Shown: positions 41,813 through 51,605, counted from the first letter of the stretch. The stretch: DNA of 56,856 bases from Curvibacter sp. (GCA_003987795.1 RXJO01000169.1:1-56856), one strand, 5' to 3'. Notes: a model not told the origin generated them from the letters alone. Numbers and translations: made by a program.

Positions 41813-41883
41813 GGCGCCCGCGCTTCTTCATTCAGCGTAACCGCCGCCCCCTCCGAGGGGGGAAGCATCTTGCAGCGCAGGCC

Positions 41884-42216
41884 TCAAGACGCAGCGAAGC
41901 TCAGATTCAGGCCCGACTGAGCCGTGGCATCCTGGGTCAGCTGATCGAAGAAATTGCCCGCCCCCTTGGTGTCCTGCCACACCCCATCCACCCAACGGTA
42001 GTGATAGCCGCCGCTGCGCGTGGCCAGCCAGACCTCGTGCAGGGGCTTTTGCAGATTGATCACGATCTGGCTGCGGTTGGGGAAGGCCAGGGTGATCATG
42101 CCGCCGCTGCGCTGGGCATCGATGTCCGCATCGGTGCTGTCATTGAGGGCATCGCAGCCCAGTTCCACCGACTTGAGCAAGGTTTCGGCACGGTCCATGA
42201 ATTCAAGGTCGGTCAT
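41884..42216 (-). CDS. cyaY: Frataxin-like protein CyaY
   Basis: This 110-residue protein matches bacterial frataxin: an acidic N-terminal helix ([18 protein letters not shown]), [19 protein letters not shown] on the sheet and [16 protein letters not shown]. CyaY binds iron and tunes the cysteine desulfurase IscS. It is divergent from lptM with only 12 bases between the start codons, the same layout as cyaY next to yifL in enterobacteria. Confidence 0.95.
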   Translation of the reverse strand: MTDLEFMDRAETLLKSVELGCDALNDSTDADIDAQRSGGMITLAFPNRSQIVINLQKPLHEVWLATRSGGYHYRWVDGVWQDTKGAGNFFDQLTQDATAQSGLNLSFAAS

Positions 42217-42228
42217 TACAATTCGCTG

Positions 42229-42462
42229 ATGTTGAGTCGATTGCAAATTCTAGTCAGGCCGATGGCCCTTGTCGCTGTGGGGGCCTTGTGCGGCTGCGGC
42301 CAACGGGGCCCTCTGTACCTGCCCCAAGACCCGGCCGCCGCCCAGCGTGCCACCCTGCCCCAGGTGCTGACGCCCGACTCGCTGCGTTCCACGCCCGACC
42401 GCGGGCAAACCCCAGACGCCAACCCGGCCGCCCCCCTCACGCCCAGAAGCACCACACCATGA
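42229..42462 (+). CDS. lptM: LPS translocon maturation lipoprotein LptM (YifL)
   Basis: The 77-residue lipoprotein has a short signal ([12 protein letters not shown]) and the mature start [10 protein letters not shown], which is the LptM hallmark. By family knowledge LptM helps disulfide isomerisation of the LptD/LptE translocon. The tail is Pro/Thr-rich and disordered. Its stop overlaps the lysA start (ATGA). The ATG at 42229 is closest to the signal; the longer upstream frame is inside cyaY antisense. Confidence 0.88.
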   Translation: MLSRLQILVRPMALVAVGALCGCGQRGPLYLPQDPAAAQRATLPQVLTPDSLRSTPDRGQTPDANPAAPLTPRSTTP

Positions 42463-43745
42463 CCCAAGTCCAGCTGCCCGGCCAGCCCCATATCTCCTAC
42501 CGCGACCATGTCCTGACCGTCGAAGGCGTGTCCAGCCCCGAGCTGGCCCAACGTTTCGGCACCCCGCTGTTCGTCTACTCCAAGGCTTCCATGCTGGCCG
42601 CACTCGCGGCCTACCAGCGCGGCTTTGCCGGTCGCAAGGCCCAGATCTGCTACGCCATGAAGGCCAACTCCTCCTTGGCCATCCTGCAACTCTTCGCCCA
42701 GGCGGGTTGTGGCTTCGACATCGTGTCGGGCGGCGAACTGGCCCGTGTCCAGGCCGCCGGCGCCGATGTGGCCAAGGTGATCTTCTCCGGTGTCGGCAAG
42801 ACACGCGCCGAAATGCGCCAGGCCTTGCAGGCCGGCATCGGCTGCTTCAACGTCGAGAGCGAAGCCGAGCTCGAGGTGCTGAACTCGGTGGCACTCGATC
42901 TGAGTACCCAGGCCCCGGTGAGCATCCGGGTCAATCCCAATGTCGATGCCAAGACCCACCCCTACATCTCCACCGGCCTGAAGGGCAACAAGTTCGGCGT
43001 GGCGCACGACCGAGCCCTGGCCACCTACCAGCGGGCCGCCAGCCTGCCTGGCCTGAAGGTCGTCGGCATCGACTGCCACATCGGCTCGCAGATCACCCAG
43101 GTCGACCCGTACCTGGATGCCATGGACCGCGTGCTCGATCTGGTCGAGGCGATCGAACAGGCCGGCATTCCCATCCACCACATCGACTTTGGTGGTGGCC
43201 TGGGCATCAACTACAACGGCGACACGCCGCCTGAAGCCGACGCCTTGTGGGCCCAACTGCTGGCCAAGCTCGATGCACGCGGCTTCGGCCAACGCCAACT
43301 GATGATCGAGCCCGGCCGCTCGCTGGTGGGCAACGCTGGCCTGTGCCTGACCGAGGTGCTGTACCTGAAGCCTGGCGAGCAGAAGAATTTCTGCATCGTC
43401 GACGCCGCCATGAACGACCTGCCTCGGCCAGCCATGTACGAGGCCTACCACGCGATCGTGCCGGTGCAGGCCGACGACACGGCAACGGCCACGCCTTACG
43501 ACGTGGTGGGTCCGGTCTGCGAAAGCGGTGACTGGCTGGGCCGCGACCGCGCTTTGGCGGTGGCCCAGGGTGATCTGCTGGCCGTGCTGTCCACCGGTGC
43601 CTACTGCATGAGCATGTCGAGCAACTACAACACCCGCGGCCGCCTCGCCGAGGTGCTGGTCGACGGCGATCAAGCGCATCTGATCCGCCGCCGTGAGACG
43701 GCAGCCGACACTTTCGCGCTGGAAAGCCTGCTGCCGGCGAATTGA
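42459..43745 (+). CDS. lysA: Diaminopimelate decarboxylase LysA
   Basis: LysA decarboxylates meso-diaminopimelate to lysine, the last step of the pathway. The 428-residue PLP enzyme shows the Schiff-base Lys in CYAMKANSSLAILQ, GIDCHIGSQIT, DFGGGLGI, the EPGRSLVGNAG phosphate site and CESGDWLG at the dimer active site. It is translationally coupled to lptM through the four-base overlap. Confidence 0.97.
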   Translation: MTQVQLPGQPHISYRDHVLTVEGVSSPELAQRFGTPLFVYSKASMLAALAAYQRGFAGRKAQICYAMKANSSLAILQLFAQAGCGFDIVSGGELARVQAAGADVAKVIFSGVGKTRAEMRQALQAGIGCFNVESEAELEVLNSVALDLSTQAPVSIRVNPNVDAKTHPYISTGLKGNKFGVAHDRALATYQRAASLPGLKVVGIDCHIGSQITQVDPYLDAMDRVLDLVEAIEQAGIPIHHIDFGGGLGINYNGDTPPEADALWAQLLAKLDARGFGQRQLMIEPGRSLVGNAGLCLTEVLYLKPGEQKNFCIVDAAMNDLPRPAMYEAYHAIVPVQADDTATATPYDVVGPVCESGDWLGRDRALAVAQGDLLAVLSTGAYCMSMSSNYNTRGRLAEVLVDGDQAHLIRRRETAADTFALESLLPAN

Positions 43746-43764
43746 TCGCGGCCGCGGCCAAGCA

Positions 43765-43778
43765 TTGACGTGCATCAA
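43765..43778 (+). promoter_or_regulatory. FNR/Anr-like box upstream of the ODP gene
   Basis: TTGACGTGCATCAA matches the TTGAT-N4-ATCAA consensus at nine of ten fixed positions. Its centre is 41 to 42 bases upstream of the start implied by a TAAAGT -10 box at 43800-43805, which is the class II activation distance. The downstream gene begins at 43844. I infer induction at low oxygen. Confidence 0.65.
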
Positions 43779-43843
43779 GTCACGGAAATGCCGTTTCCTT
43801 AAAGTGCGGAGTCCGGCTTTGTCGATGGCCGCAGGGAATACGC

Positions 43844-44671
43844 ATGCCTTTGGAACTCTACCGTGATGCCGATCACGCCTGCCTGATGTTCACCGACCTC
43901 ATCGAGGAAGGAGGCCAGGCCGTGCAGGCGAACCAGTTCCTGATCGTGGACGATGGCACAGGCGCCATCATCGATCCCGGCGGCAACCTGGCCTTCAACG
44001 AACTGTTCCTGGGCATGTCCAAGCATTTTCCGCCCAGCAAGCTCAGCTACCTGCTGGCCTCGCATGCCGACCCCGACATCATCGCCTCGCTGGACCGGTG
44101 GATGACCTCCACCCGCGCCAAGCTGGTGATCTCCCGCATCTGGGAGCGCTTTGCCCCCCACTTTGCCAAAGTCGGCAAGACGGAAGACCGCGTGATCGGC
44201 GTACCCGACGGCGGCGGCAAACTGCGCATCGGGCGCCACGAGATGTGGCTGCTGCCCGCCCACTTCATGCACTCCGAGGGCAACTTCCAGTTCTACGACC
44301 CCGTCAGCCGTATCCTCTTCACGGGCGATCTGGGCGTGTCGCTGACCACCGGCCAACAGGCTCAGAAGTTCGTCACCGACCTCACCGACCACATCCCGTT
44401 GATGGAGGGCTTCCATCGGCGCTACATGGTCTCCAACAAGATCCTGCGTCTGTGGGTGCGCATGGCGCGCCAGCTCGACATCAGCATGCTGGTGCCTCAG
44501 CACGGCGCCCCCATCGTGGGCCAGACGGCCATCAACCAGTTCTTCGACTGGCTGGAGAACCTGATGTGCGGCATCGATCTGTTCGACGACCGCGCCTACC
44601 AGCTCCCTACGCTGCAAATCGACCCGCTGCGCGGCGCCCAACCGGCGCTGCGGGCCGTGGGCGGCCATTGA
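43844..44671 (+). CDS. Oxygen-binding diiron (ODP) MBL-fold protein
   Basis: The 275-residue protein is a metallo-beta-lactamase-fold member of the flavodiiron/ODP group. Candidate ligands are SHADPD (the H-x-E/D-x-D motif), PAHFMHSEGNFQFYD (His), FTGDLG (bridging Asp) and QHGAPI (His). It lacks the flavodoxin domain of true flavodiiron proteins. ODP proteins bind oxygen or reactive gases. The FNR/Anr-like box upstream suggests a role under oxygen limitation. It is convergent with msrQ, with the two stops next to each other. Confidence 0.85.
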   Translation: MPLELYRDADHACLMFTDLIEEGGQAVQANQFLIVDDGTGAIIDPGGNLAFNELFLGMSKHFPPSKLSYLLASHADPDIIASLDRWMTSTRAKLVISRIWERFAPHFAKVGKTEDRVIGVPDGGGKLRIGRHEMWLLPAHFMHSEGNFQFYDPVSRILFTGDLGVSLTTGQQAQKFVTDLTDHIPLMEGFHRRYMVSNKILRLWVRMARQLDISMLVPQHGAPIVGQTAINQFFDWLENLMCGIDLFDDRAYQLPTLQIDPLRGAQPALRAVGGH

Positions 44672-45358
44672 TCAGCGGCCCGGGCGAGATACCCGACGCC
44701 GCTTGAGCCAGGCCTGCTGCAGTCGCCAGCCCAGCAGCCCCGCGATCACCGCCGCGTAGACCGCCACCTCGGCGAAGTTGTGCTTGCCTGCGCGCATCCA
44801 GAAGAAATGCAGCAGGCCAAGCAAAGCCACGGCATACACCAGGCGATGCAGCATCTGCCAGCGCCGCCCCCCCATCGCCTTGATCGCGGCATTGAACGAA
44901 GTGAGTGCGAGCGGCAGCATGAGCATGGTGGCCGTGAACCCGACCAAAATGAACGGGCGTTTCAAGATGTCGCGCCCGATGTCTTCCCACTCCAAGCCCA
45001 TGTCAAACAGGCTGTAGCAGGCCAGGTGCAGCAGCGCATAGAAAAAGGCGAACAGGCCCAAGAGACGCCGGAAGCGGGCCAAAGCCGGGACCCGCCCGAT
45101 CACCCGCAGCGGCGTCACCGCCAGCACGATGCACAACAGGCGCAGGGTCCAGTCACCGGTGGCCCGGATCAGGGCTTCGGCCGGGTTGGCGCCCAGGCCA
45201 TCGGTGACCGTCAGCGTCACCAGCCAAACCAGGGGCAACAGCAGCAACACCCAGGCCACCGGCTTGGCCCAGACCGAAAGCAAGGCAGCCGACAGGCTGG
45301 CGCGCAGACCGGCCGGCCCTGAAACGCGCCCCGTCGAAGCAGAGGTGGCAGAACGCAT
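44672..45358 (-). CDS. msrQ: Heme-binding membrane subunit MsrQ
   Basis: MsrQ (YedZ) is the heme b membrane protein that passes electrons from the quinone pool to MsrP for repair of oxidised methionines in the periplasm. The 228-residue protein has about six helices with the conserved His residues in LLHLACY and MLHRLVYAVALLGLLHFFW. It lies 11 bases downstream of msrP. Confidence 0.94.
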   Translation of the reverse strand: MRSATSASTGRVSGPAGLRASLSAALLSVWAKPVAWVLLLLPLVWLVTLTVTDGLGANPAEALIRATGDWTLRLLCIVLAVTPLRVIGRVPALARFRRLLGLFAFFYALLHLACYSLFDMGLEWEDIGRDILKRPFILVGFTATMLMLPLALTSFNAAIKAMGGRRWQMLHRLVYAVALLGLLHFFWMRAGKHNFAEVAVYAAVIAGLLGWRLQQAWLKRRRVSRPGR

Positions 45359-45369
45359 GAGGTCGGCGC

Positions 45370-46374
45370 TCAGTAGAACTTCTTCAAGTCCATGCCAGCA
45401 TAGAGCGAGGCCACCTGGGCCTCGTAGCCATTGAACTTCAGGGTCTTGCGCTTCTTGGCAAACAAGCCATCTTCACCGATGCGTCGCTCGGTGGCCTGGC
45501 TCCAGCGCGGGTGGTCCACCTCGGGGTTCACATTCGAATAGAAGCCGTACTCGTTGGCGGCCGCCTTGTTCCAGGCCGTGCCCGGCTCCTTGTCGGTGAA
45601 GCGGATGCGCACCAGGCTCTTGGCACTCTTGAAACCGTATTTCCAGGGCACCACCAGACGCACCGGGGCCCCGTTCTGCTTGGGCAACACCTCTCCGTAC
45701 ATGCCAAACGACAGCAGGGTCAACGGGTGCATGGCTTCGTCCATGCGCAAGCCCTCGACATAGGGCCAGTCGAGAATGCGCGAGCCCACAAAGGGCATGG
45801 TCTTGGGATCGGCCAGGGTGTGGAACTCCACGTACTTGGCGCTGCCCAGGGGCTCCACCTTACGGATCAGCTCCGCGAGCGAATAGCCCACCCAGGGAAT
45901 CACCATCGACCAGCCCTCGACGCAGCGCAGGCGATAGATGCGCTCTTCCTGGGCGCTCAGCTTGATCAGGTCTTCGAGGTTGATCGGACCGGGCTTTTTC
46001 ACCAGACCGTCGATCTCGACCCGCCAGGGCGAGGTCACCAGGGTGTGGGCATTGCGTGCCGGGTCGGCCTTGTCGGTGCCGAATTCGTAGAAGTTGTTGT
46101 AGCCGCTGGCGTCCTTGTAGTCGGTCACCTTGTCCATCGTCATGGCGCCGGCCACGCCTGATTTGGCGCCCGGCAATGCCGTCAGCTTGCCTGGGCGGGC
46201 ATACGGTGCGGCCTGAGCCAGGGCGTCGCGGGCAGCCCAACTGCCCAAGGCGGTACCGGCCCCGGTCAGGGCCAGTTGACGCAGCCACTGGCGTCGACCA
46301 GCGTAAACGGAGGCGGGGGTGATTTCGCTGGCGACCGGGTGTTGGAAACCGTCGTCGCGGGTCTTGATCAGCAT
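45370..46374 (-). CDS. msrP: Periplasmic methionine sulfoxide reductase, molybdoenzyme MsrP
   Basis: MsrP (YedY) reduces protein-bound methionine sulfoxide. The 334-residue precursor has a twin-arginine signal ([15 protein letters not shown]) and the sulfite-oxidase-type molybdopterin fold with the Mo-binding Cys in [11 protein letters not shown]. The Tat system encoded at 1758-3435 would export it. The ATG at 46374 has GGAG seven bases upstream and fits the family; the frame to 46425 is unlikely. Confidence 0.96.
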   Translation of the reverse strand: MLIKTRDDGFQHPVASEITPASVYAGRRQWLRQLALTGAGTALGSWAARDALAQAAPYARPGKLTALPGAKSGVAGAMTMDKVTDYKDASGYNNFYEFGTDKADPARNAHTLVTSPWRVEIDGLVKKPGPINLEDLIKLSAQEERIYRLRCVEGWSMVIPWVGYSLAELIRKVEPLGSAKYVEFHTLADPKTMPFVGSRILDWPYVEGLRMDEAMHPLTLLSFGMYGEVLPKQNGAPVRLVVPWKYGFKSAKSLVRIRFTDKEPGTAWNKAAANEYGFYSNVNPEVDHPRWSQATERRIGEDGLFAKKRKTLKFNGYEAQVASLYAGMDLKKFY

Positions 46375-46449
46375 GGGAGCTCCTTGGTGTTTGCGTTGGT
46401 CGGAGTACGACCCGCATTCTTTCAAGGATTCGAAAAAATCACCGAAAGT

Positions 46450-47796
46450 TCACAATGTCCCGTAACTGTGTAGGCCACTGAGGAACATGTTGACACCGAG
46501 GAAGGCAAAGGTGGTCACCACCAGCCCCCCCAGCGCCCACCAGGCTGAGATCGTGCCTCGCAGGCCTTTCATGAGCCGCATGTGGAGCCAGGCGGCGTAA
46601 TTCAGCCAGACGATCAGGGCCCAGGTCTCTTTCGGGTCCCAGCTCCAGTAACCGCCCCAGGCCTCGGCGGCCCACAGGGCGCCCAGCACCGTGGCGATGG
46701 TGAAGAAGGCAAACCCCACCGCGATCGCCTTGTACATCACGTCGTCCAGCACCTCCAGCGGAGGCAGCCGGCGCGCAATGCGTTCGCGCGCCAACAGGAT
46801 GCCCGCCACGATCAGGGCCGATATCGCAAAGTACACCACCCAGTAGCTGCCCCCGGCCTCGTTGGTGCTGCGGCGGAACACCATGGGCTCGAAACACAGC
46901 ACGATGCCCAGCAACCACAGTGGCGTCAGCTTGTACCAGCGCTTTTCACCAGCCTGCTGCTTGATCAGGTAGGCAAAAGCCACCATGGCCGACAGTGCGA
47001 AGGTGCCATAGCCGATGAAGTTGGCCGGCACGTGCAGCTTCATCCACCAGCTTTTCAGGGCCGGCACCAGGGGCTGGATCTCATGGGCCTCGCGAACCAC
47101 CGTGTACCAAAGCAGAAAGCCCACGGCCGCACTCACCACCAGCATCACGAAAGCGCCCAGGGCGCGCGTCTTGTACTCGGACTCGAAGTACAGGTAGAAC
47201 ACGGTGGTGATCCAGCAGAACAGCACGAACACCTCGTACAGGTTGCTGACCGGGATGTGCCCGATGTCCGCCCCCAGCAGGTAGCTCTCATACCAGCGCA
47301 CCATGGTGCCCGTGAGAGCCATCACCACCGAGGCCCAGGCCAGGCGCGAGCCCGTCTGCTCCATGGTGGCCCCATGCTGCCCCCCCACCAGCCCGAGCCA
47401 GTAAAAGACCGTGCTCATGAAGACCAGCATGCTCATCCAGAGGATGGCCGACTGGCTGGACAGGAAGTACTTGAGCCAGAACACCGTGTCGGCCCGTGCC
47501 AGCGTGGGCGCCTCACCGCTGGCGTGGTAGGACGAGATCGCCAACAGGCTCAGACCGGCCACGCCCACCATCAACGCCGCCAGCGGGCGCCAGAACCAGC
47601 CCAGCCAGATCGCCGCCGGCACCGTCGCGATCAGGATGCCCTTCTCGTACCCATCCATGGCCTGCCCGTACATCGACAGGGCGGTGCCTCCGGCGGCCAG
47701 CACCAGAACGGCAAACAGCCAGTCCAGGCCGGTGCGGCGTGAAAAGAACCCTTCACTGAGGGTGATGCTCGTCGTGGGACGGGTCGCGGTGTTCAT
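46450..47796 (-). CDS. ccsB: System II cytochrome c biogenesis protein CcsB (ResC)
   Basis: The 448-residue multi-spanning protein carries heme to the periplasmic face. It contains the WWD-type motif WGGYWSWDPKETWALIVW and the flanking heme-ligand His residues, HPNFI-like LHVPANFIGY and HMRLMKG. Together with Ccs1 it forms the heme lyase of System II. It is 17 bases downstream of ccs1. Confidence 0.95.
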   Translation of the reverse strand: MNTATRPTTSITLSEGFFSRRTGLDWLFAVLVLAAGGTALSMYGQAMDGYEKGILIATVPAAIWLGWFWRPLAALMVGVAGLSLLAISSYHASGEAPTLARADTVFWLKYFLSSQSAILWMSMLVFMSTVFYWLGLVGGQHGATMEQTGSRLAWASVVMALTGTMVRWYESYLLGADIGHIPVSNLYEVFVLFCWITTVFYLYFESEYKTRALGAFVMLVVSAAVGFLLWYTVVREAHEIQPLVPALKSWWMKLHVPANFIGYGTFALSAMVAFAYLIKQQAGEKRWYKLTPLWLLGIVLCFEPMVFRRSTNEAGGSYWVVYFAISALIVAGILLARERIARRLPPLEVLDDVMYKAIAVGFAFFTIATVLGALWAAEAWGGYWSWDPKETWALIVWLNYAAWLHMRLMKGLRGTISAWWALGGLVVTTFAFLGVNMFLSGLHSYGTL

Positions 47797-47813
47797 GGGG
47801 TCGACTCCGGTGT

Positions 47814-50006
47814 TCAGTTCGGTGCGGCCGGGCTGTCGGCGGTCTCAGGGGACGCCGGTGGCAAGCCCAGCAACTTGTTTTTCAGGTGCTCGAATTCGCG
47901 CTCGCCATCCAGCGTCTTGCGGTTGCTGGACAGGGCCAAGGTGGTACGGGTGCCAGCCCCTTCCGGACGCACCCAGATCCAGACCCGGCGTTCACGCACG
48001 TAAAGCATGGCAAAGACACCCAGGATCAGCAAGGCACACCCCAGATAGACCACCGTCTTGCCAGGGGCACGCGCCACCTGGAAAACGCTGGCCTGCACCT
48101 GGGTGAAATCCTTCAGCACGAAGGTCAGCGGCACCGGGTAGGCCTGCACATCGCTGAGCGACAGCACGGCCTGGGTCATGAAGGCCTGCGTCTTGGCATC
48201 GTTGGGCCAGGGCTTCAGCCCGGCCTGTTCGCGGCTGAGTTGCTCCAACTGGAACAACACCCCGTTGAGGATGCGGATCAGCACCTCGCCCGCCCGTGGA
48301 CGCTCGGCCTCAGGCACATTGGCCTCGATGAAATCAGCCACGGCCTGCAAGCCACCCGCAGGTCGATCCGAGTCCTTGCCCCCCACCGCTTGGCCGGCAA
48401 ACAGATCCAGGGCCCGGGCGGCCGAGGCCTGCAACTGGCGCGCCAGCTCCGGCTTGCTGGCGTCGATGGCCAGCGCCACATAGCGGGCCACGGCCTGCTC
48501 GCGCAGCTTGGGCTGACCCAGGGACTTGCGCAGCCGCAGGAAACTGTCCATGCCCCCTTGCTCATCCACTGGCACCCGCAGGTAGCGGAAGGGTTCTGCC
48601 GGCGTCTCGCGCATGCCCAGCAGCATCACGGGCGCACCACCGTCGCCCATGTCCACCGGCAACATGTAGTTGTGGAACTCACGGGCCTGGCCCGCTGCAT
48701 CACGCAGCTTGTAGGTGATGCTGGGGCCCACGTTGCGCAGCTCCTTCTTGGTCACCACCTTGTTGGCCGCGCCCAGCCGGGCCTCTACAGAGTCCCGCAG
48801 ATCGACCTTGCGCACATCGGCGCCCGAGCCTGAGCCCTGGCCGGCGAAATTCTCCACATTGATGACCCGCAGCGCGCTGAACTCCAGATTGAACTTCTCG
48901 CCGGTCTGGCTGCGGGTGAGGCCGGTGCTGCCACCGATCACGCCCTCCACCTCGAAGCGGGCACCATCGGAGTCCAGCGGCAAGGCCTGCAGTCGCACCT
49001 TGGAGCCCCCATCGTCAAAACTGGACTGGTAGATCTCGATGCCGTGGTAGTTGACGGGGTGGTTCACCTCCACCCGCGCCTCGGTCAGCTCGCCGGTCGC
49101 CTTGTCGTGGATCACGATCTCGCTGGCGAACAGCTTGGGCATGCCGGTGGAGTAGTGCTCGACGATGAACTTCTTCAGCTCGACGGCAAACGGCAACTCC
49201 TGCAGCAACACGCCGTCGGACTGATTGAGGATGGCGGTGCTCGACTGCGTGCCCTCGGCCACCATCAGGTTGCCACGGAAGGTGGGATTGTTCTCGCTCA
49301 ACCGGTGGCGGGCTGGCACGTCGGCAATCAGCCCAGCCCCGTTGTAGGGAGCCTTGCCGTTGAACCACATCTGGGCGCGCACGATCAGATCGCCGTCCAG
49401 CAAGCCGCCCAGGCAGATCAGCACGATGGCCGAATGGGCCGCAATGTAGCCGAGCTTGTTGGCCGCACCCGCCTTGGCCGCCACCATCCAACCCGTGCCT
49501 GGACCGGCGGCGGTGTCACGCTGCTGCAGACGCACCTTCCAGCCCCCTTGCACCAGGCCTTCGCCCAGACGTCGGGCCAGGGGCTCGGGCGCCTCGGAGA
49601 AGTCCGCCTCGGCATGCTGGCCAAAGGCCCGCAGGCTCTGCTCGCGGATGTTCTCTTTGAAGGTTTTCAGATCGACCAGGATCTTGGGCGTGTTGCGCGC
49701 GATGCACAGCGACGTGCTGACCACCAGAAAACCCAGGATCAGCAAGAACCACCAGGCGCTGTAGACCGAGTACAGGTGCAACTCACCAAACAATTGGGCC
49801 CAGAACGGCCCGAACTGGTTGACATAGTTGACCGCCGGCTGGTTCTGCTGCAACACCGTGCCAATCACCGAAGCGATGCAGATGACCGTCAGCAAGGAGA
49901 TGGCAAAGCGCATCGACGCCAGCAGATCCACCAGCACCTTGAGGCGCTCGGGGCTGCGGCGTGGCAGCGGTGCCTGCGGACCGGGTTCAGCAAGGGGAAG
50001 AGACAT
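47814..50006 (-). CDS. ccs1: System II cytochrome c biogenesis protein Ccs1 (ResB)
   Basis: The 730-residue protein has an N-terminal set of membrane helices (LLASMRFAISLLTVICIASVIG and following), a large periplasmic domain and a last helix before the C-terminus (GKTVVYLGCALLILGVFAMLYVRERRVW in part as LGCALLILG). It is the ResB partner of CcsB for covalent heme attachment. The ATG at 50006 (MSLPLAEPG) follows GGGGAAG; the frame to 50033 crosses the upstream terminator. Confidence 0.95.
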   Translation of the reverse strand: MSLPLAEPGPQAPLPRRSPERLKVLVDLLASMRFAISLLTVICIASVIGTVLQQNQPAVNYVNQFGPFWAQLFGELHLYSVYSAWWFLLILGFLVVSTSLCIARNTPKILVDLKTFKENIREQSLRAFGQHAEADFSEAPEPLARRLGEGLVQGGWKVRLQQRDTAAGPGTGWMVAAKAGAANKLGYIAAHSAIVLICLGGLLDGDLIVRAQMWFNGKAPYNGAGLIADVPARHRLSENNPTFRGNLMVAEGTQSSTAILNQSDGVLLQELPFAVELKKFIVEHYSTGMPKLFASEIVIHDKATGELTEARVEVNHPVNYHGIEIYQSSFDDGGSKVRLQALPLDSDGARFEVEGVIGGSTGLTRSQTGEKFNLEFSALRVINVENFAGQGSGSGADVRKVDLRDSVEARLGAANKVVTKKELRNVGPSITYKLRDAAGQAREFHNYMLPVDMGDGGAPVMLLGMRETPAEPFRYLRVPVDEQGGMDSFLRLRKSLGQPKLREQAVARYVALAIDASKPELARQLQASAARALDLFAGQAVGGKDSDRPAGGLQAVADFIEANVPEAERPRAGEVLIRILNGVLFQLEQLSREQAGLKPWPNDAKTQAFMTQAVLSLSDVQAYPVPLTFVLKDFTQVQASVFQVARAPGKTVVYLGCALLILGVFAMLYVRERRVWIWVRPEGAGTRTTLALSSNRKTLDGEREFEHLKNKLLGLPPASPETADSPAAPN

Positions 50007-50031
50007 GGTGTCGCCAGGGCCTGGTACAAAC

Positions 50032-50062
50032 AAAAAGGGCGGGCCGCAGATGAGGCCCGCCC
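50032..50062 (-). terminator. Rho-independent terminator after cytochrome c4
   Basis: On the minus strand a nine-base-pair stem, GGGCGGGCC with GGCCCGCCC around an eight-base loop, is followed by TTTTTGTTTG. It lies between the cytochrome c4 stop (50113) and the ccs1 start (50006), so ccs1 probably depends on read-through or on a promoter close to its start. Confidence 0.88.
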
Positions 50063-50112
50063 TGCTGAGGGAGAGAAAACCGCCTGAAGTTCAAAGAACT
50101 TCAGACCGAGGA

Positions 50113-50742
50113 TCAGTGCAGGCCAGCAATATAGTCGGCGACGGCCTTGATTTCACGGTCGTTGAGCTTGGCTGCCACACCCGTCATCTGAATGCTGTTC
50201 TTGCGCACACCGTCGCGGAAGGCGGTCAGCTGAGCCGCGGTGTAATCAGCCTGCTGGCCGGCCAGGCGAGGGTACTGGGCCGGAATGCCAGCGCCGTTCG
50301 GGCTGTGGCAACCTGCGCAGGCCGCGATCTGGCGATCTGCAATGCCGCCGCGGTAGATGCGCTCGCCCAGGGTGACCAGGTCCTTTTCCTTGGCGAAGCC
50401 GGGCTTGGCCTTGTTCTTGGACACCCAGGCAGCAATGTTCTTCATGTCGTCGTCGCTGAGTGCAGCGACCATGCCGCTCATGACAGCGTTGGCGCGCTGG
50501 CCCGACTTGAATTCGCGCAGTTGCTTGACGAGGTAATCGGGGTGTTGTTGCGCCAGCTTGGGGTAGGCCGGGGTGCCCGAGTTGCCGTCAGCCCCGTGGC
50601 AGGCCGCACAGGTGGCGAAGCTCGCTTCGCCCTTGACCAGATCAGGCTTGGCCGCCGCAGCGGGTTTTTCTTCAGCAGCGAGGGCCGAAAAAGCGGAGGC
50701 GGCCAACACGGCGGCGCTGAGCAAAGTAGCGATCAACTTCAT
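50113..50742 (-). CDS. Diheme cytochrome c4
   Basis: The 209-residue precursor has a signal peptide (LIATLLSAAVLAASAFSALA) and two CXXCH heme sites, CAACH and CAGCH, in two similar halves, with distal Met ligands likely in the later segments. Cytochrome c4 carries electrons in the periplasm to terminal oxidases. It sits upstream of the heme-attachment pair ccs1/ccsB. Start at ATG 50742; the frame to 50766 lacks a signal-like start. Confidence 0.94.
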   Translation of the reverse strand: MKLIATLLSAAVLAASAFSALAAEEKPAAAAKPDLVKGEASFATCAACHGADGNSGTPAYPKLAQQHPDYLVKQLREFKSGQRANAVMSGMVAALSDDDMKNIAAWVSKNKAKPGFAKEKDLVTLGERIYRGGIADRQIAACAGCHSPNGAGIPAQYPRLAGQQADYTAAQLTAFRDGVRKNSIQMTGVAAKLNDREIKAVADYIAGLH

Positions 50743-50828
50743 AGGTGGCTCAATATCGTGGCTCAATGATGTTAGGGGCGCAAAACCACTCGATTCTACA
50801 ATGAGGCTTCAGGAATACTTCCATTTTG

Positions 50829-51605
50829 ATGACAAACCGCTCTACATCCGCCCCGGGCAGCGCCGCCCGTCCCTCTGCGCAGGTCCCCTCCACCCAGGCC
50901 ACCGAGGCCAAGGCGGCCCTGGGCTGGATGCACACGGCCCGCTTTCTGACCACGGCCGCCCAACTGCATCACCTGCCTCCGCTGCAGGTGCCCGAAATCG
51001 CTTTCGTGGGCCGCTCCAATGCCGGCAAGTCCACCTGCATCAACACCTTGACGCAGCAGAAGCAACTGGCTTTCGCCTCCAAAAAACCTGGGCGCACTCA
51101 GCACATCAACCTGTTCTCCCTGGGGCGCCAGGGCGAGACCGACGCCGTGCTGGCCGACCTGCCCGGTTATGGCTATGCCGCCGTCCCCAAGGAGGACAAG
51201 ATCCGCTGGCAGCGCGTGATGGCCAACTACCTCGTCAGCCGCGAGAACCTCGCAGGCATCGTGATGATGTGCGACCCGCGACTGGGCCTGACCGAGCTCG
51301 ACGAAACCCTGCTGGAAGTCATCCGCCCGCGGGTCGAGGAAGGCCTGAAGTTTCTGGTGCTGCTGACCAAGGCCGACAAGCTGACGCGCTCGGAAGGCGC
51401 CAAGGCCCTGTCGATTGCGCGACTGAACGCAGGCGGCGGTGAAGTCAAACTCTTCTCCGCGCTCAAGCGCATCGGCATCGAGGATACCGCGCACCTGTTG
51501 TGGCAATGGACCCATCCACCCGTGGCAGCTGCCAATCCGGCCGACGCCGAGCCCGCCGCCGAATCCCCGGCGGCAACCCCGCCCGCCGACCCCGAATCGG
51601 CCTGA
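50829..51605 (+). CDS. engB: Ribosome biogenesis GTP-binding protein EngB (YsxC/YihA)
   Basis: EngB is a small GTPase needed for late assembly of the 50S subunit. The 258-residue protein has P-loop GRSNAGKSTCIN, the G2/switch Thr region KKPGRTQHINLF, DLPGYGYA (G3) and TKADK (G4), with an Ala/Pro-rich C-terminal tail longer than in E. coli. The start is ATG 50829; an adjacent TTG at 50826 would add one residue. A TACAAT -10 box at 50797-50802 lies in the 86-base gap to the divergent cytochrome c4 gene. Confidence 0.95.
   Translation: MTNRSTSAPGSAARPSAQVPSTQATEAKAALGWMHTARFLTTAAQLHHLPPLQVPEIAFVGRSNAGKSTCINTLTQQKQLAFASKKPGRTQHINLFSLGRQGETDAVLADLPGYGYAAVPKEDKIRWQRVMANYLVSRENLAGIVMMCDPRLGLTELDETLLEVIRPRVEEGLKFLVLLTKADKLTRSEGAKALSIARLNAGGGEVKLFSALKRIGIEDTAHLLWQWTHPPVAAANPADAEPAAESPAATPPADPESA

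Noticed and set aside
41855-41870. CCCCCTC/GAGGGGG hairpin after mrcA as a terminator
   Set aside because: The stem is good but no T-run follows on either strand, so intrinsic termination is not supported.
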